DNA of 64,000 nt from Corynespora cassiicola (GCA_022059125.1 JAEUWY010000006.1:620001-684000), one strand, 5' to 3'. Positions 22,651 to 33,819 are shown, counted from the first letter of the stretch. The notes: a model not told the origin generated them from the sequence alone. A program made the numbers and translations.

Positions 22651-23823
22651 CTAGGAGCTCTGGACCTTCTTGACGACGCTCACAACCTTGGGGTACAAGG
22701 GGTGATCCTTCTTGAGACTGGTGATCTTGGTAGTTGCCTCCTCGGCAGAGAGCTCCTTGAGGATCTTGGCAAGCTCCTTGGACTCGTCGTCACCCTCGAC
22801 GTCCTGGAAGCGGAGAGCCTGCTCAACACCACCCAAGAGAGCGTCGACCGGCTGGCCCTTCTCAGCGAGCTGAGAGGCGGGACCGATGAAGCGCTCCTCG
22901 CGGGAGAGCTTGCGGAGAGGAGCACGACCGACACGCTCGACGTTGTCCTTGAGGGTGGGGTTGGAGATACGCTTGAGGATGGACTCGACGTACTTCTCTT
23001 GCTCCTGAGCGTCGATGCCATGCTTGGTGACAATGAGGTTGGCAGTCTCCTTGACAGCAGAGCGGACAACGTTGTTCAGCTCCTTGTCGGCAAGGACCTC
23101 GTGGATGTAGGGAATCTTGCGGTTGTACCCGTAGTAGGCGGCGGTGGCGTGGGAGGTGTTGACGGTGAAGAGCTTGCGCTCAATGTAGGGCTGGAGGTCG
23201 TCGACGTAATGGACGCCCTTGATCTCGGGCTTCTTGCCGCCGTCCTCGAATGGCTTCTGCTCAACGCACCACTCAAAGAACTTCTCAATCAAGACGTTCA
23301 TACCGTCCTTGTCCTGCTGGGGCACAATTCGGTCAATAGCCGAGTTGGCGAAGCGGGCACGCTTGGAGAGGTTGTCGGGCTTCTGGTTTTCGGCGCTGAG
23401 CTTGGGCTGGATGAAACTCTTCCATGTTGTGGTGGCGTTGATGGCGTTCTCGCAGGCGATAACGGCGAGGGGGTAGTCGAGGGTACGGGCGTCAATGGCC
23501 TTGGCGACAGGCTCGGCGACGAACTTGAGGATGTTGGGGCCGACGGCGCAGGTGACGACGTCGGCGGAGGCGATCTCGCTGATCACCTCGTCCATGCTGT
23601 ACTTGGAGTTGAGGGCACGGAAGTGGTCGATGGTGAACTTGCGCTCGCCGTCGTCACCAATCTCGGTGACGGTGTAGGTGGGGGTGTTCTGGAGCTCCTT
23701 GATGAGGTCGTCCATGACGTCGACGAAGACGACCTCATAGCCGGACTCGTGGAGGAACTGGGCGACGAAGCCACGGCCGATGTTGCCGCCGCCGAAGTGG
23801 ACAGCCTTCTTCTCGTAGGGCAT
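22651..23823 (-). CDS. mpdA: Mannitol-1-phosphate 5-dehydrogenase
   Basis: Intronless, 390 residues, full family length. It converts fructose 6-phosphate to mannitol 1-phosphate with NADH in the cytosol, the first step of the fungal mannitol route. The Rossmann motif is at the N-terminus ([17 protein letters not shown], residues 8-24), followed by an acidic NAD-binding strand end (VVFVDVMD). The catalytic region is typical of the polyol-specific long-chain dehydrogenase family: [12 protein letters not shown], then IDRIVP, then the [17 protein letters not shown] block about residue 215. High GC3 and strong codon bias fit a highly expressed gene and create a long open antisense frame, which I do not regard as a gene. 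The upstream flank has a TATA-like element and two AGGGG stress-type elements. Confidence 0.96.
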   Translation of the reverse strand: MPYEKKAVHFGGGNIGRGFVAQFLHESGYEVVFVDVMDDLIKELQNTPTYTVTEIGDDGERKFTIDHFRALNSKYSMDEVISEIASADVVTCAVGPNILKFVAEPVAKAIDARTLDYPLAVIACENAINATTTWKSFIQPKLSAENQKPDNLSKRARFANSAIDRIVPQQDKDGMNVLIEKFFEWCVEQKPFEDGGKKPEIKGVHYVDDLQPYIERKLFTVNTSHATAAYYGYNRKIPYIHEVLADKELNNVVRSAVKETANLIVTKHGIDAQEQEKYVESILKRISNPTLKDNVERVGRAPLRKLSREERFIGPASQLAEKGQPVDALLGGVEQALRFQDVEGDDESKELAKILKELSAEEATTKITSLKKDHPLYPKVVSVVKKVQSS

Positions 23824-23891
23824 GGTGATGGCTGGATCTGGGGTATCTGTAGGTGGGGCGACGCTGTCAATGGAGTGCGGAGAGAGTGCGG

Positions 23892-23916
23892 AGGGGTGGA
23901 GAGAGCGGTGGAGGGG
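23892..23916 (-). promoter_or_regulatory. Two AGGGG (STRE-like) elements in a direct repeat upstream of mpdA
   Basis: AGGGG occurs at 23892-23896 and 23912-23916 inside a repeated ggaggggtgga context, 70-95 bases upstream of the mpdA start. AGGGG/CCCCT is the stress response element bound by Msn2/4-type zinc fingers. Function here is inferred. Confidence 0.35.
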
Positions 23917-23980
23917 TGGAGTGAGGTGGTGCGAGAAGGAGTTGAAGTATGGGGGGGCAGACGGAGCAGCTGTGGTGGGG

Positions 23981-23987
23981 TATTTAT
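23981..23987 (-). promoter_or_regulatory. Candidate TATA element of mpdA
   Basis: On the minus strand this reads ATAAATA, about 158 bases upstream of the mpdA start codon. A single weak match, consistent in position. Confidence 0.3.
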
Positions 23988-24848
23988 GCAGGCTCGGGCA
24001 GGGGCAGCGGGGTGGCGGGGGCAGGCACGCCCGAGTATCGTGAGAGAAGCAACGCAGAAGAGTGTTGAGATATCGAGGCTTACCTCTGAATCAGGGCCGG
24101 TGATGCGGTGTGCGGGGGATTATTAGTGTGCAGGGCAGCAGCAGCGCCGTGGTGAGCGAGGAGAGGGAGGTCGAGGCGAGTAGAGGCCGGTGTTGGGGGC
24201 ACGATGGTGAGCTGGCGCGACAGGGACCCCGCAGCAATGGCGGTGACGTTCAGCAGGCGGCGCGGGACGCGATGGGATTGGGCGCGGGTTTGCAGGCAAC
24301 ACCACACACGAGGCGTTAGCAGCTACAGGACACAGGATAGAGGCCAAAAGCAATGCGGCGGATAGCGGGCGTGGGAGGATGCCGGCAGCGGGGGGCACAC
24401 CCTGGGGGCCTTTATATCGTGCGTCCGCGTGAAATTGCCGCATCCACGGCCCTGCCCCCCTCGGGCGCCCAAACACGCCCACCCGGCCGTGGAAAGCCGT
24501 GAGGCCTTCATGTGAGATGCCACCGTCTGCGATGCAACCCCTCTGCGGCGTTTTCGTGCCTTGAAGCCGTACGTCATTCAGCGGATTGGCCCCTCTTGTA
24601 CCCGCCGCGCAGTTTTAGGCCCGCCAAGGCGGCCGGACTGGCGCCGGCCGCGCCCAGCGACTCCTGGCCGTGGACTCATGTCGGGATGAAGATCGTGAAC
24701 ATCGGACATTCTGGCCAATTCGCTGGCCTTGGGATCGTCATAGTATTACTCAGAAAGACCTAGGTATCACGCTGCGCCCTGGACAAACAAATGCTCCACC
24801 CCTTCCGGTTCCATCCATTTCCACGTTCCTGAGCTGCTCCACCCGCCC

Positions 24849-26653
24849 CTAGGCATGAATCGCTTCCTGGACATGTGGGTACACCGCAATCATCTGCTGA
24901 TACAGGTCCGGGTGCTCTCTCATCAGCACTTCCGGATCCCACGCCATGGCCACGAAGATGGTGTCTACGCCGCTACTGATCGGCGTCGTGAAGATGTTGC
25001 AGATTTGCAGCCCGATAAGGAACGCGTACGCGACCACCACGGGCGTGAAGGCGCCGTTGCTGTTGTACGCCGGCGACGTGAAGATGAGGTAGAGGTAGGC
25101 AAGGAAGGCACAAGCGTATCCGATAAATGTGGCCCCCATGCTGAGCACCGGCCCGATGAGGCACTCGTTGACGAGCGCGTCGATTCCACGATCTTTGATC
25201 ATGCTACCAGTCGTCATTACGGGTCATAACACAGACCTAGGGTGGGTAAACTTACGTCCAGGTATCCTTCGCCGCGGCAAAGTACGACTTTCCGTACAGC
25301 GCAATGTAAGAGAAGGCATAGCGGTTGAGGAACTCGACCGCCCAGCTCAGGCAGCCGATGAGGCACTCCAGGCAGCAGAAGACAATGGTGCCGATGATGT
25401 TGCCATCCTGCGCTGCCGTCTGTTTAGCCACAGACGCTAGGTGGCGCATGAACTGGATGATGGCCACGATTAGACTGCCAAGGCTGATGCTTCCGAAGCT
25501 ATACGTAACCGATCGTTTAAATGCTCCACGGGTAGCGCCCTTGGGAAAGTTGTTTGGGCAAAAGTACCACGACCCGTACACGCCCGAGATGGTCGTGTGG
25601 ATGGTGTTCTTGAGCCACTCGCTGATCCAGTACATGGCAAAGGTGATGAAGACGAGCAGGCCGATTACTTTGCCCGAGCCGCAATCGCCGACTCCGTTCC
25701 TGCAGGCCGGATTGTTGCCCGGTTGGTATTTGACGTACACAGACACCATGGTCACCGAGAACCACGCGCCAAAGGCAGCAGCCAGTACACCCCCGATCAG
25801 AGACACCATGTAGACATGGCCGAATCGTTTGGATACGTCGATGCTGGTCTGGAGCATCACAACCGAGAATGGGATCCGCGGAATCCAAGAGATGAAACAG
25901 ATGACGTAGAAGATTGCAAAGATCAGGAACACGATGCCGCCAGACCAGTAGCGTCGGTAGAGCATGTAGAATGCCGTGGCAAAGCCGAAGATGATGTTGA
26001 GGATACCTTGAACTTGTGTTAGGAGATTCACAGAGACACGTGGGTGGTACCATACCAGTGATCCAAATGAACTGCTTCGTGAAAGCGCGCGCGGCCCACA
26101 TGTACGCATAGCTGAAGACGATGGCGACCACGAGTACGAAGGCGAAGAGGACGATGGTGTTGGTGGAGAGACCAAAGTCATTGCGACTGTTGTAGATGCC
26201 TCCGCCGTTGAAGGAGAAGTTGCGCGCTTTGTCTGTCAGTACCCATGATGAACACAAATCCGCCAAAGAACTTACAGTAGCCCTGGATGGTGATGCCCGA
26301 AACGGCAGCGTAGCCCAGGAAGACTGCAATAAACTAGCCAAAGTCAATTGCTGCACAAATTAAATCTCGGTCCTGCTCCGGCCTACCAAAACGCCTGCCC
26401 ACCAGTCGTTCCACTTTGGGCTCTCGATCTTGAACGTCTGCTCAAAGTCCTGCTTCTCTGAGTTGCCGTAGCCGGGCATGGTGCCATTCTGCTGCGGTGG
26501 GGGAGGTCCATAATTCTGACCATACTGCGGCGGAGGTGGATGCTGCGGTGGAGGATACTGCTGCGGAGGTGGGTATTTGGCCGGGCTTTGCATCTGATAG
26601 TAAGAGTCCTGCTGCCCGTTGTAGTAGTTGGCTGCTTCGCCGGCGTGGGCCAT
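24849..26653 (-). CDS. PNS1: PNS1 choline-transporter-like (CTL) membrane protein
   Basis: Five exons on the minus strand, 26387-26653, 26276-26333, 26056-26226, 25256-26006 and 24849-25203, give 533 residues; all junctions keep frame with GT-AG introns. The first 75 residues are a Pro/Gln/Tyr-rich cytosolic tail (PPPQQYPPPQH-type). About ten hydrophobic segments follow, starting at VLFIAVFLGYAAVSGITIQGY. The CTL signature is near-perfect: FISWIPRIPFSVVMLQTSI, ALYGKSYFAAAKDTW, then DRGIDALVNECLIGPV and LQICNIFTTPISSGVDTIFVAMAWDPE. The family is plasma-membrane or vesicular; the animal members carry choline or ethanolamine, but yeast Pns1 has no proven choline transport. Start: first Met before the Pro-rich tail. 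High confidence. Confidence 0.95.
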
Positions 26654-28621
26654 GTTGGGCCAATTGTGGAAGCCACGAGCCCAGCGACAAGATTGGAGGG
26701 AGGATCGAGGGTCTAGGAGCACAGAGAAGAGAGGACAGGACGACGGCCGGGAATGAGGTCGGCTGGGCGTCACGACCTCTTTTGAGTTGCGCGCGACGAA
26801 CTGTTGGAGCACGGCAGGTGGCTGATTGGTGGGGCCTGTGCTTCACATCTGAGACGTCATTGGACGCTGCCGATCGTGGCTTTCGCTGGCGCCCCATCTT
26901 AGCGGCTCGTTCTCCGGCCTGGATTTGGACCTCGCACACTTGATCTTGCACATGGAAGCCCCTCGCCATTCGCTGCTCTGTTTTCTGTCCCGGTTCCGCG
27001 TGTGAGCCGTTTCTCTGCCCTCCTATCCAGCCTCTTTCCAGCCCTTCCATGGCGCGGGGGGGCTGCGCGCAACAATCTTGACTGTCTGCGGAATGGAGCC
27101 CCGAAACAGCAGAACCTGTGGCGCGACATGTGGCGCGGCACTCAGCATACCCTATTCGGCCAAGTCCTGCCGACTGTGCCGAGCATCTTCAGTTTTCGAA
27201 CGGGTGTTGTAGCCAAGCTCCCTGGCCTCCGATTATCCGACTTGATGCCACACAAAGCCCCCTCGTAAACTTCCTCCTTTCATGAGCTGACGTGGCTTTG
27301 GGTGGCTGCCCTTTTGCCGACTTCCAGAATCGTCCGGATAGCCTTGTCTGGTGTCAAAGTTGGGAGCGTAGCGCCCCAAGGAGACGTCCATTCGAGCTGA
27401 AACATAACGATCTTCGTATTTGCATTGGAACACCGAAATGAGGCGCTCGGGGAGTGCTGGTTTTGCCCGCCGCCGTGCTCAAGGGCAGTCCGTTTCTTCC
27501 GGACTCCGTGTCCATGAAGCTACCCAGGACTTAGGTACTGGGTACGGCCTTCAGTGCCATAGCTCTGTTTATGAAATGAATCGTTCGGGGCAGAAATGGT
27601 CCATCTAGAGCGAGGGGCGCGTGCGGTTCACCAAAGGCTCCAGGGGCTCACTGATGAACATTGATGGATCGCCTTAGTCATCAGCCCTACTTCGGCCCTT
27701 TGCTCCTTTTCCAATATCCTTGATGGTGATCTATGCAGCGATTTTCATGCCTGAAAATGTTCCTTGCCCGACTAAAATAAGCCACTTTAGAGGATATGGC
27801 AGGCACCCCTCCCGCTGACCGTCTTTATACCTGGATGTCTTCTGTTTGAGAAGGTTGCTGAAAGGGCGACCAATTTTGGCGCGTCGGATGACTGATGATC
27901 GAGACTCTATCGTCTGCAATTGTAATTGAAGATGACATTCAAGAACTGAGCTACATAACAACAAACCAGAGCTATGTTCAGGACAATGACTAAACTTTCC
28001 AAGGACATGCTTCATAACTACACGCTGCGAGCACCTTTCTAAATGTTCACGAAAACTTTGGTGCTTGCCCAGATCAAACCAAAATCAAATGCTTCCTGGT
28101 AAATCTTCTCAATCAATTCAAGGATGAATATCCAGCTGAGAGCCTAACCAAAAATTACAGTTTTTAGGATAGGCTATACCAGAATACTTTTGGTTTTGAT
28201 CCAGCTATGATTCCTTTGACATATGATTGGGACTCAAAAGCAATAGCATCGTGCATGCATGTCCCCGAGAAACATTGCACACATACCTAGGTAGTTCTGT
28301 GCCGCACATTCGAGCCCCGATCCTGAATACACGTGCTGATGCCACGTGTCCGCATACTCTCGGCTGCACTTGCAGGATATCCACCAACACCAACTTCAGT
28401 TCTGTGCCCTGTAGCTCCATTGGTGTACTACCTTGGAAGTAGGTGAGGCGCTAGCTGTGGCGTATTTCTCGCCCTGCCAAGTTAGGAAATTGGTGTCAGA
28501 CGAATGACATAAGGTCTTTGCTCCTCTTCCTCTTCCCCGCTATCCAACTCACGTTCTATTCCCTCTATATATCCTTGATTGGATGATCATATTGAAAATA
28601 CAAGCCTGCACCTTCCAAAAA
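26654..28621. other. Long intergenic region
   Basis: Nearly 2 kb with no supported gene. The left part (26654-27300) is GC-rich and should be the PNS1 promoter and leader. The right part is more AT-rich and leads into the monooxygenase promoter. Short frames on both strands lack family features or splice continuity. Confidence 0.4.
28565..28572 (+). promoter_or_regulatory. Candidate TATA box of monooxygenase gene
   Basis: ctatatat lies 50-57 bases upstream of the preferred start codon at 28622. Position fits a fungal TATA element; this favours the downstream Met over the in-frame Met at 28583. Confidence 0.4.
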
Positions 28622-30565
28622 ATGCCAGCGACAGCAGCCGACCTGATAGCAACCATTCAAGATTATTCGGATGAACCCCTCCCCGAAGTTGATGCACTCC
28701 AGGTCGAAAAGCGATACAGCGAAGAACGAGCAAAACGACTTCGTGATGATGGCATCGAGCAATACGTCGACGTCGCATTCTCGGAAAAATTCAAATCGTT
28801 CCTCGACGATCCTTTCGTTGACCCGGCGGCAGTGAAAGATGCGAAATCGTCATTTCCTGACAATCGCGGTTACTTTGTCATCCTAGGAGCGGGCTGGGGT
28901 GGCCTGATGTATGCCGTGCGCCTGGTCCAATCTGGTGTTCACCCAAAAGACATCCGAATTGTCGACCCCGCCACAGGCTTTGGCGGTACCTGGTACTGGA
29001 ATCGCTATCCTGGACTCTTCTGCGACATTGAAAGCTACTGTTATCTACCGCTATTGGAAGAGACTGGTTACATTCCGAAGCATCGCTATTCTACTGGTGA
29101 AGAAATCCGCAACTATGCTGAATCTACTGCTCGAAATTGGGGTGTCGCTGATTGCGCCGTATGGCAAACCCAGGCTGAGAAGCTGATCTGGGATGAAAAT
29201 GCCAAAGAGTGGCAGGTGACGCTCGTGCAGAAGCGTAGTGGTGAGGAGCCTCAGAAGCTGAATATCCGCGCTCCGTTTGTGGCAACCGTGAATGGTGTGC
29301 TCAGCTGGCCCAAAATTCCTGGAGTTTCTGGCGTCTTGGACTACCAAGGCGATATCTTCCACTCATCGCGCTGGAATTATGCCCTCACAGGAGGATCGCC
29401 AGATGACCCGTCACTTGAAAAACTCCAAGGAAAACGGGTGGCTATCATAGGCACTGGAGCAACATCATGTCAGATTGTTCCTCATCTCGCAAAATGGGTC
29501 AAGCATCTCTACATTGTCCAACGCACACCTGCGGCAGTTGATGTTCGTGACCAACGGGAGACAGACCAAGAATGGTTCCGCAAAGAAGTGGCTATTTCCA
29601 AAGGCTGGCAGCGCGAGCGTATGAAGAACTTTCACAACCACTTCACAACCGAAAAGCAGCCAGATGTCAACTTGGTAGATGACGGGTGGACTAGGGCTCC
29701 AACTATGTGCGCGATTGCGGGGAACGTCCATGAACCGAAGACTATGGAGGAACTTCCGGCGTACATGCAAAAGCTAAATGCCATGGACTTGCCCCGACAA
29801 GAGCGCATTCGCAAGCGTGTGGAGCAAATCGTCAAAGATCCTGTTGTTGCAAAGAGACTGCAGGCATGGTATCCTACGTGGTGCAAGCGCCCCGCCTTCC
29901 ACGACGAATACCTGGAAACATTCAATCGCGAAAACGTCACCCTCGTCGATACAGAAGGCAAGGGACTCGAAGGTCTTACTGCAGATTCCATTGTTGCAGG
30001 CGGCGAAACCTACTCTGTAGATCTTATCGTCTTCGCAACGGGCTTCCGGCCACCTTTTACCGGATCGCCAGCCCAAAAGGCCAATCTCACCATAATCGGC
30101 CGTAATGGCGTATCAATGGATGAAGAGTGGGGCAAAAATGGTCCATCTACCCAACATGCTGTCCTCGACTATAACTTTCCAAATCTCTTTCTTGCCGGAC
30201 CATGGCAGGGATCTAACAGCCCGAACTACTTGTTCAATGTGGACTTGCTCGCGCAGAGCACGGCATATATCCTCTCTGAGGCGAGGAAGAAGGCTGGTGA
30301 TAAGCCGATCACCGTGGCTCCATCCGCAGAAGCAGCTCAGAACTGGGGCATGCAGGTGCTAATGCATTCCGCACCAATGGCCGGTATAATGGGTTGCACC
30401 CCCGGTTATTTCAACGTCGAGGGAATGTTGGATCGCACACCTCCGGAGATGCAGATGGTTTTGGCACGCTCTGGTCTTTGGGGTCACGGGATCGAGGACT
30501 TCACACGGATTGTGAATGAATGGCGGGCAGAAGGTAGTATGTCGGGCATCGAGGTGCATTTCTAA
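28622..30565 (+). CDS. Flavin-dependent Baeyer-Villiger-type monooxygenase
   Basis: Intronless, 647 residues from Met at 28622; an in-frame Met at 28583 would add 13 residues. Two dinucleotide-binding motifs are clear: FAD-binding VILGAGWGGL at residues 89-94 and NADPH-binding AIIGTGATSCQIVP at about 272-285. Between them sits the Baeyer-Villiger fingerprint, read as Y-Q-G-D-I-F-H-S-S-R-W (about 241-251), where Tyr replaces the usual first Phe of FxGxxxHxxxW. Other blocks, GFGGTWYWNRYPGLFCDIESYCYLPL and FATGF, are typical of the 4-hydroxyacetophenone/cycloalkanone monooxygenase group with an N-terminal extension. It likely inserts oxygen beside a ketone using NADPH and O2. The neighbouring convergent gene encodes a PaxB/Pyr4-type cyclase, so a terpenoid substrate is possible but unproven. 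Confidence 0.9.
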   Translation: MPATAADLIATIQDYSDEPLPEVDALQVEKRYSEERAKRLRDDGIEQYVDVAFSEKFKSFLDDPFVDPAAVKDAKSSFPDNRGYFVILGAGWGGLMYAVRLVQSGVHPKDIRIVDPATGFGGTWYWNRYPGLFCDIESYCYLPLLEETGYIPKHRYSTGEEIRNYAESTARNWGVADCAVWQTQAEKLIWDENAKEWQVTLVQKRSGEEPQKLNIRAPFVATVNGVLSWPKIPGVSGVLDYQGDIFHSSRWNYALTGGSPDDPSLEKLQGKRVAIIGTGATSCQIVPHLAKWVKHLYIVQRTPAAVDVRDQRETDQEWFRKEVAISKGWQRERMKNFHNHFTTEKQPDVNLVDDGWTRAPTMCAIAGNVHEPKTMEELPAYMQKLNAMDLPRQERIRKRVEQIVKDPVVAKRLQAWYPTWCKRPAFHDEYLETFNRENVTLVDTEGKGLEGLTADSIVAGGETYSVDLIVFATGFRPPFTGSPAQKANLTIIGRNGVSMDEEWGKNGPSTQHAVLDYNFPNLFLAGPWQGSNSPNYLFNVDLLAQSTAYILSEARKKAGDKPITVAPSAEAAQNWGMQVLMHSAPMAGIMGCTPGYFNVEGMLDRTPPEMQMVLARSGLWGHGIEDFTRIVNEWRAEGSMSGIEVHF

Positions 30566-30639
30566 ACATCAATTAGATGAGTACTCATGGGAATAAGGGA
30601 GGTTCATTTCGTAGATTTCGTATCATGTTGCTCCTATCC

Positions 30640-31448
30640 CTAGCGCTTCTCATTATCATACTCCACTTTATCGTGCTTCCTCCGCATCCTAATGTATACA
30701 AAGGGGTATATCGTCTCAGGGAGCATCGTCAGGGCAATTATGCCCAGGCTCAACCAACTCCCCACATACGCCCAATTCTGCGGGACATTGACATACCGCC
30801 ACCCAAACACTCCATACGCCGTCCAACACCCCAGATACTTTGTAAGCCTACCACATCCCATTAGCACACGTCGAAAAAAACTCAGCCACTGGAAACTCAC
30901 CATATCTCCAACGACTGCCCCCTCGTCTCCCCCCTCATCAACAACCCCAACGTCCCCCAACCAATCGGAAACTGCAGCACCAACCCTGTCCAATACGCCG
31001 TAACCTGCTCCCTCTCATCCGGCCACAAGCCCCCCATCTTCGCGTACGCAGCCACGCCCGCGGCGACCCCGAGCGCCAGGTTCCTCGCCACCTCCCCCTT
31101 CCTGCCGCGATACTGCTCTGCGCGGAACAGGGCTACGCCAGCGAACATGGCGTCGACGAGGAACCACATGAGGAAGCAGACGCGCTCGAATGGGGTCGTG
31201 GTCGTTACGAAGGCGTAGTAGAGCTCCCAGGACATGGTCAGGCTGAGGAAGTACACAGTGCCGGCGAGGTAGCGGTCGCTCCATGTGCGGCATATGTAGC
31301 TGACGTAGCATATCGCGTACAGCACGCCGCAAGAAACGATGAGGAAATCTTGAACATAGAAATACGACTCTGGAGGGTCGAGGGCGAGGTCTGCGGTAGA
31401 CGGTATGAGGTGGGCAGAGCTATACGATTTGGCTACTTCAAAGGGCAT
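30640..31448 (-). CDS. PaxB/Pyr4-type integral-membrane terpene cyclase-like protein
   Basis: Two exons, 30901-31448 and 30640-30847, joined by a 53-nt GT-AG intron, give 251 residues. About seven hydrophobic helices fill the protein, with no soluble domain. Family marks are the helix-embedded Trp-Glu pair (W74-E75 in LTMSWELYYAF), the following E-R after a short loop (PFERVCFLMWFLVDA), and the C-terminal R-G-E-T-R-G-Q-S-L-E-I-W-L-T-K-Y-L-G block, whose Trp codon spans the intron and whose joined form fits the family exactly. Members (PaxB, AtmB, Pyr4, AusL) cyclise epoxidised prenyl chains in indole-diterpene and meroterpenoid pathways. The paired acidic residues act as acid. Only 74 bases separate the stop from the monooxygenase stop. 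No prenyltransferase, polyketide synthase or epoxidase is seen within the window. Confidence 0.8.
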
Positions 31449-32157
31449 TTTGGTGATTGGAAAAGGGTCTGTTTTTTTGCGGTTTTGACGGGCTTAGCGC
31501 ATTTATCTTGCTGTTTTCGCCGCGTTTGGGCGTCTTGATTTGACGGATCCGCCATGATCCGGTTGTGTGGATGATGTAAGAGGGATCAAGTCAGTGATGT
31601 GCTGGTGGGTGTGGCTCGGGAACCCTGGTCGTGGCTCACACTACACATCATGTTGTACGTTCTTACGCATCCATCCAAGTGCCAAGCATCCGCATCATTC
31701 CGGAGTTGTGGATCTGACTAGAAAAGTGGACGCGTGGTTATCTGGCACTTAACTGAATGAGGCATACCAGTTGATTCACCTGTCGTGGCAATGCAAACAA
31801 TTTCCGGTTGTAAGCCACGTACATATCCATCGCTACCATCGGAATACAGGGTTTCCGTTTCGTTCGGTCTAAGCCACTCGATTTCGTGTTTGTTCGTCTC
31901 CAAGCACTCGTGAATAGAATAGCAAAAACAATGGATGTCAAATGCAAAGATCTCTCTTCTGTTCTCATATTTGAGCCAGTAAATGCTGCTGTGGGGTATA
32001 TATCGGAAACACTTTTTGCCATCAGAAGAAAACACGTGCCCTAGCACCACACCTCATGAACCCAAATATGCCGCCGTTTTCGTGACTTGGGGTATACTTG
32101 CTGAGATTGAATAACGACCATGAATCCTCAGACACACATGACCTCTGATCTCTGTGA
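31449..32157. other. Intergenic region
   Basis: Contains the cyclase-like gene's upstream flank and the ECM11 3' flank. A 110-residue minus-strand frame (31718-32050) lacks an ATG start and any family feature, so I do not call it. Confidence 0.4.
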
Positions 32158-33819
32158 TCAGCCCCTCAATGGACTCTTTGGGACTAGTCCTTGGCCTTGC
32201 ACTTTCATCTTGTCCATCGCATCTTGTACCTGTTTTTGCCTCTTTGTTACCCGATCATGACGTTGCTCGACTTCCTTTTCAAATGTCTTGGCTAGCTTCC
32301 GCTTCTTTTGCCTCGCTTTTCTCGTCTGATCGATGATCGTACTGAACTGATCTAGGAACCAGTCTCCCGCTTCCTCCCATTCATCAGTGGGTAGCATACT
32401 GAAGAATTTGCCCTGTTCTTTTGCATCGTGATGATGCTGCACGTACTTGAGTCGTTCTTCAAGGGATTTCTGTTGAATATTCTCCGGAAGTACATGGTCC
32501 TTGGCACGTGGATCATAATCAAAGCTCTCGTTCTTCAACTGATTGTAATCCATCTTATACAGTTCTTCCTCGTCATAATCGCGCATTGGGGGTTGCTCAT
32601 CACCGAACTCGGGCTCGTCTTCTATGAGTTTTTGTTGGTATTGATTTGCTGACTCTTTGCTGTGTAGAATGGGAGGTTCTTGCCTACCTGATATAGTACT
32701 GGATAAAGCTGGAGTGGCAAGCCCCTTTTGCTTTTGCGAATATCCAGTCGCCTGTGATCCGCCATATGGGAGTGAATTCAGAGGCCCGGCCACCGATTGG
32801 CCCGCATATGGAGCTGGAAGTAGAGCAACCTTGGCATGTAAAGGTTGGGTTACGTGAGTATTGGCCTGCAGGGGGCGGGAAGGAACCTCGTTGACAATAT
32901 AGGGACGGCGCGGCTGCGGCTGAGCCATTGGGGGGTCAGCAACATGGCCAGACTTCAGGGCTCCTCCGCGCATGGGGAGACTTGCTTCCTGGCGTGGTGG
33001 GTCACGGAGGCGTTCTTGCTTGCGGAGGGCAGCTGCCTCGTCGAGTGTACTACGAGGACGTTGAACCCGATGGCTAGCCATTGTAGGCATCAACTGAGGG
33101 TTCACCATGTATTGCGCTGGTAGGGATAAAAGAGCGTTGTCATAATTGTGATCCTCGGAAGGTAGGGCCTTGCCATTGTTTGGTTCGTGACTGACTTCTG
33201 TTGCCCCGTCGGTAGTCGTTGGGTAGGAATCGCCATCAACCTGCGCGAATTCCGCGTAATGCTCAGGTTTACGCGCATCAAAACGCTTTTTGATCTCATC
33301 TTGGTGTTCCTCAAGACCATATCTCTTAGCCATCGCGCCTGACCTCGCGCCTGTCTCTTCGACTATTTCTTCCACTTTTTCTTCGACTTCCTCGACTGCC
33401 TCAGACGGAAGCTCTCCCTCTTCCTCGCCTACGCCGGTTTCTTGATATTCATCAATGTCCCCGCTGTAATCTTGGTAATACTGGTTCTGGTTGGTTTGTT
33501 GGCTGCCCTCGACTTGAACGACAGATCTGTCGTTGATGGTGGTGTCAATGCTTTCAACATCAGTGTCGTAAAGCGTTGTATTCTTTCGAATGGGACCTGG
33601 CTGGCGCTGCAACTTTTGCTGCGTCGTAGGAAAGCCACCATTCACGTCACGACGCTGCCGCGAGTCATTCTGCTGGATCAATGGCTCCTGGGGTTGTCCC
33701 AGCTGCGTTCTCGGTATATTGACTTTCGCGGTTGCAGCTGCGTTCGCTCGTCGGTTCGTGTTTGCTTGGGGCGGTGCAGGGCTGCCAGACCTGCCGCCCT
33801 TGTTGACAAAGCTCCGCAT
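32158..33819 (-). CDS. ECM11-domain protein
   Basis: Single exon, 553 residues. The first 380 residues are Gln/Pro/Ser-rich and disordered, with an acidic run (VEEVEEKVEEIVEE). The C-terminal 140 residues match the ECM11 domain: a short motif D-Y-N-Q-L-K-N-E-S-F-D, then FSMLPTDEWEEAGDWFLDQF, then a basic coiled coil (ARQKKRKLAKTFEKEVEQRH). In yeast, Ecm11 is a SUMO-modified protein of the synaptonemal complex central element, acting with Gmc2 in meiosis; filamentous-fungal members are little studied. Start is the first Met of the frame; the N-terminus begins MRSFVNKGGRSGSPAPP, typical of the fungal family as I recall. No nuclear export or membrane signals are seen. The call rests on the C-terminal domain. 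Confidence 0.82.
   Translation of the reverse strand: MRSFVNKGGRSGSPAPPQANTNRRANAAATAKVNIPRTQLGQPQEPLIQQNDSRQRRDVNGGFPTTQQKLQRQPGPIRKNTTLYDTDVESIDTTINDRSVVQVEGSQQTNQNQYYQDYSGDIDEYQETGVGEEEGELPSEAVEEVEEKVEEIVEETGARSGAMAKRYGLEEHQDEIKKRFDARKPEHYAEFAQVDGDSYPTTTDGATEVSHEPNNGKALPSEDHNYDNALLSLPAQYMVNPQLMPTMASHRVQRPRSTLDEAAALRKQERLRDPPRQEASLPMRGGALKSGHVADPPMAQPQPRRPYIVNEVPSRPLQANTHVTQPLHAKVALLPAPYAGQSVAGPLNSLPYGGSQATGYSQKQKGLATPALSSTISGRQEPPILHSKESANQYQQKLIEDEPEFGDEQPPMRDYDEEELYKMDYNQLKNESFDYDPRAKDHVLPENIQQKSLEERLKYVQHHHDAKEQGKFFSMLPTDEWEEAGDWFLDQFSTIIDQTRKARQKKRKLAKTFEKEVEQRHDRVTKRQKQVQDAMDKMKVQGQGLVPKSPLRG

Larger units (their letters stand above)
23824..24848. other. Intergenic region: mpdA promoter and PNS1 3' flank
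   Basis: About 1 kb. The left third is the mpdA promoter. The remainder is GC-rich with gccggc-type palindromes around 24630-24655. No gene is seen. Confidence 0.4.

Noticed and set aside
22702..24126. Long (474-codon) plus-strand frame antisense to mpdA
   Set aside because: It mirrors the strongly biased codons of mpdA on the opposite strand, is Leu/Val/Gly-rich without domains and runs into the promoter; an artefact of codon bias.
31718..32050. 110-codon minus-strand frame between the cyclase-like gene and ECM11
   Set aside because: Begins with GTG rather than ATG, has no splice partner and no recognisable family.
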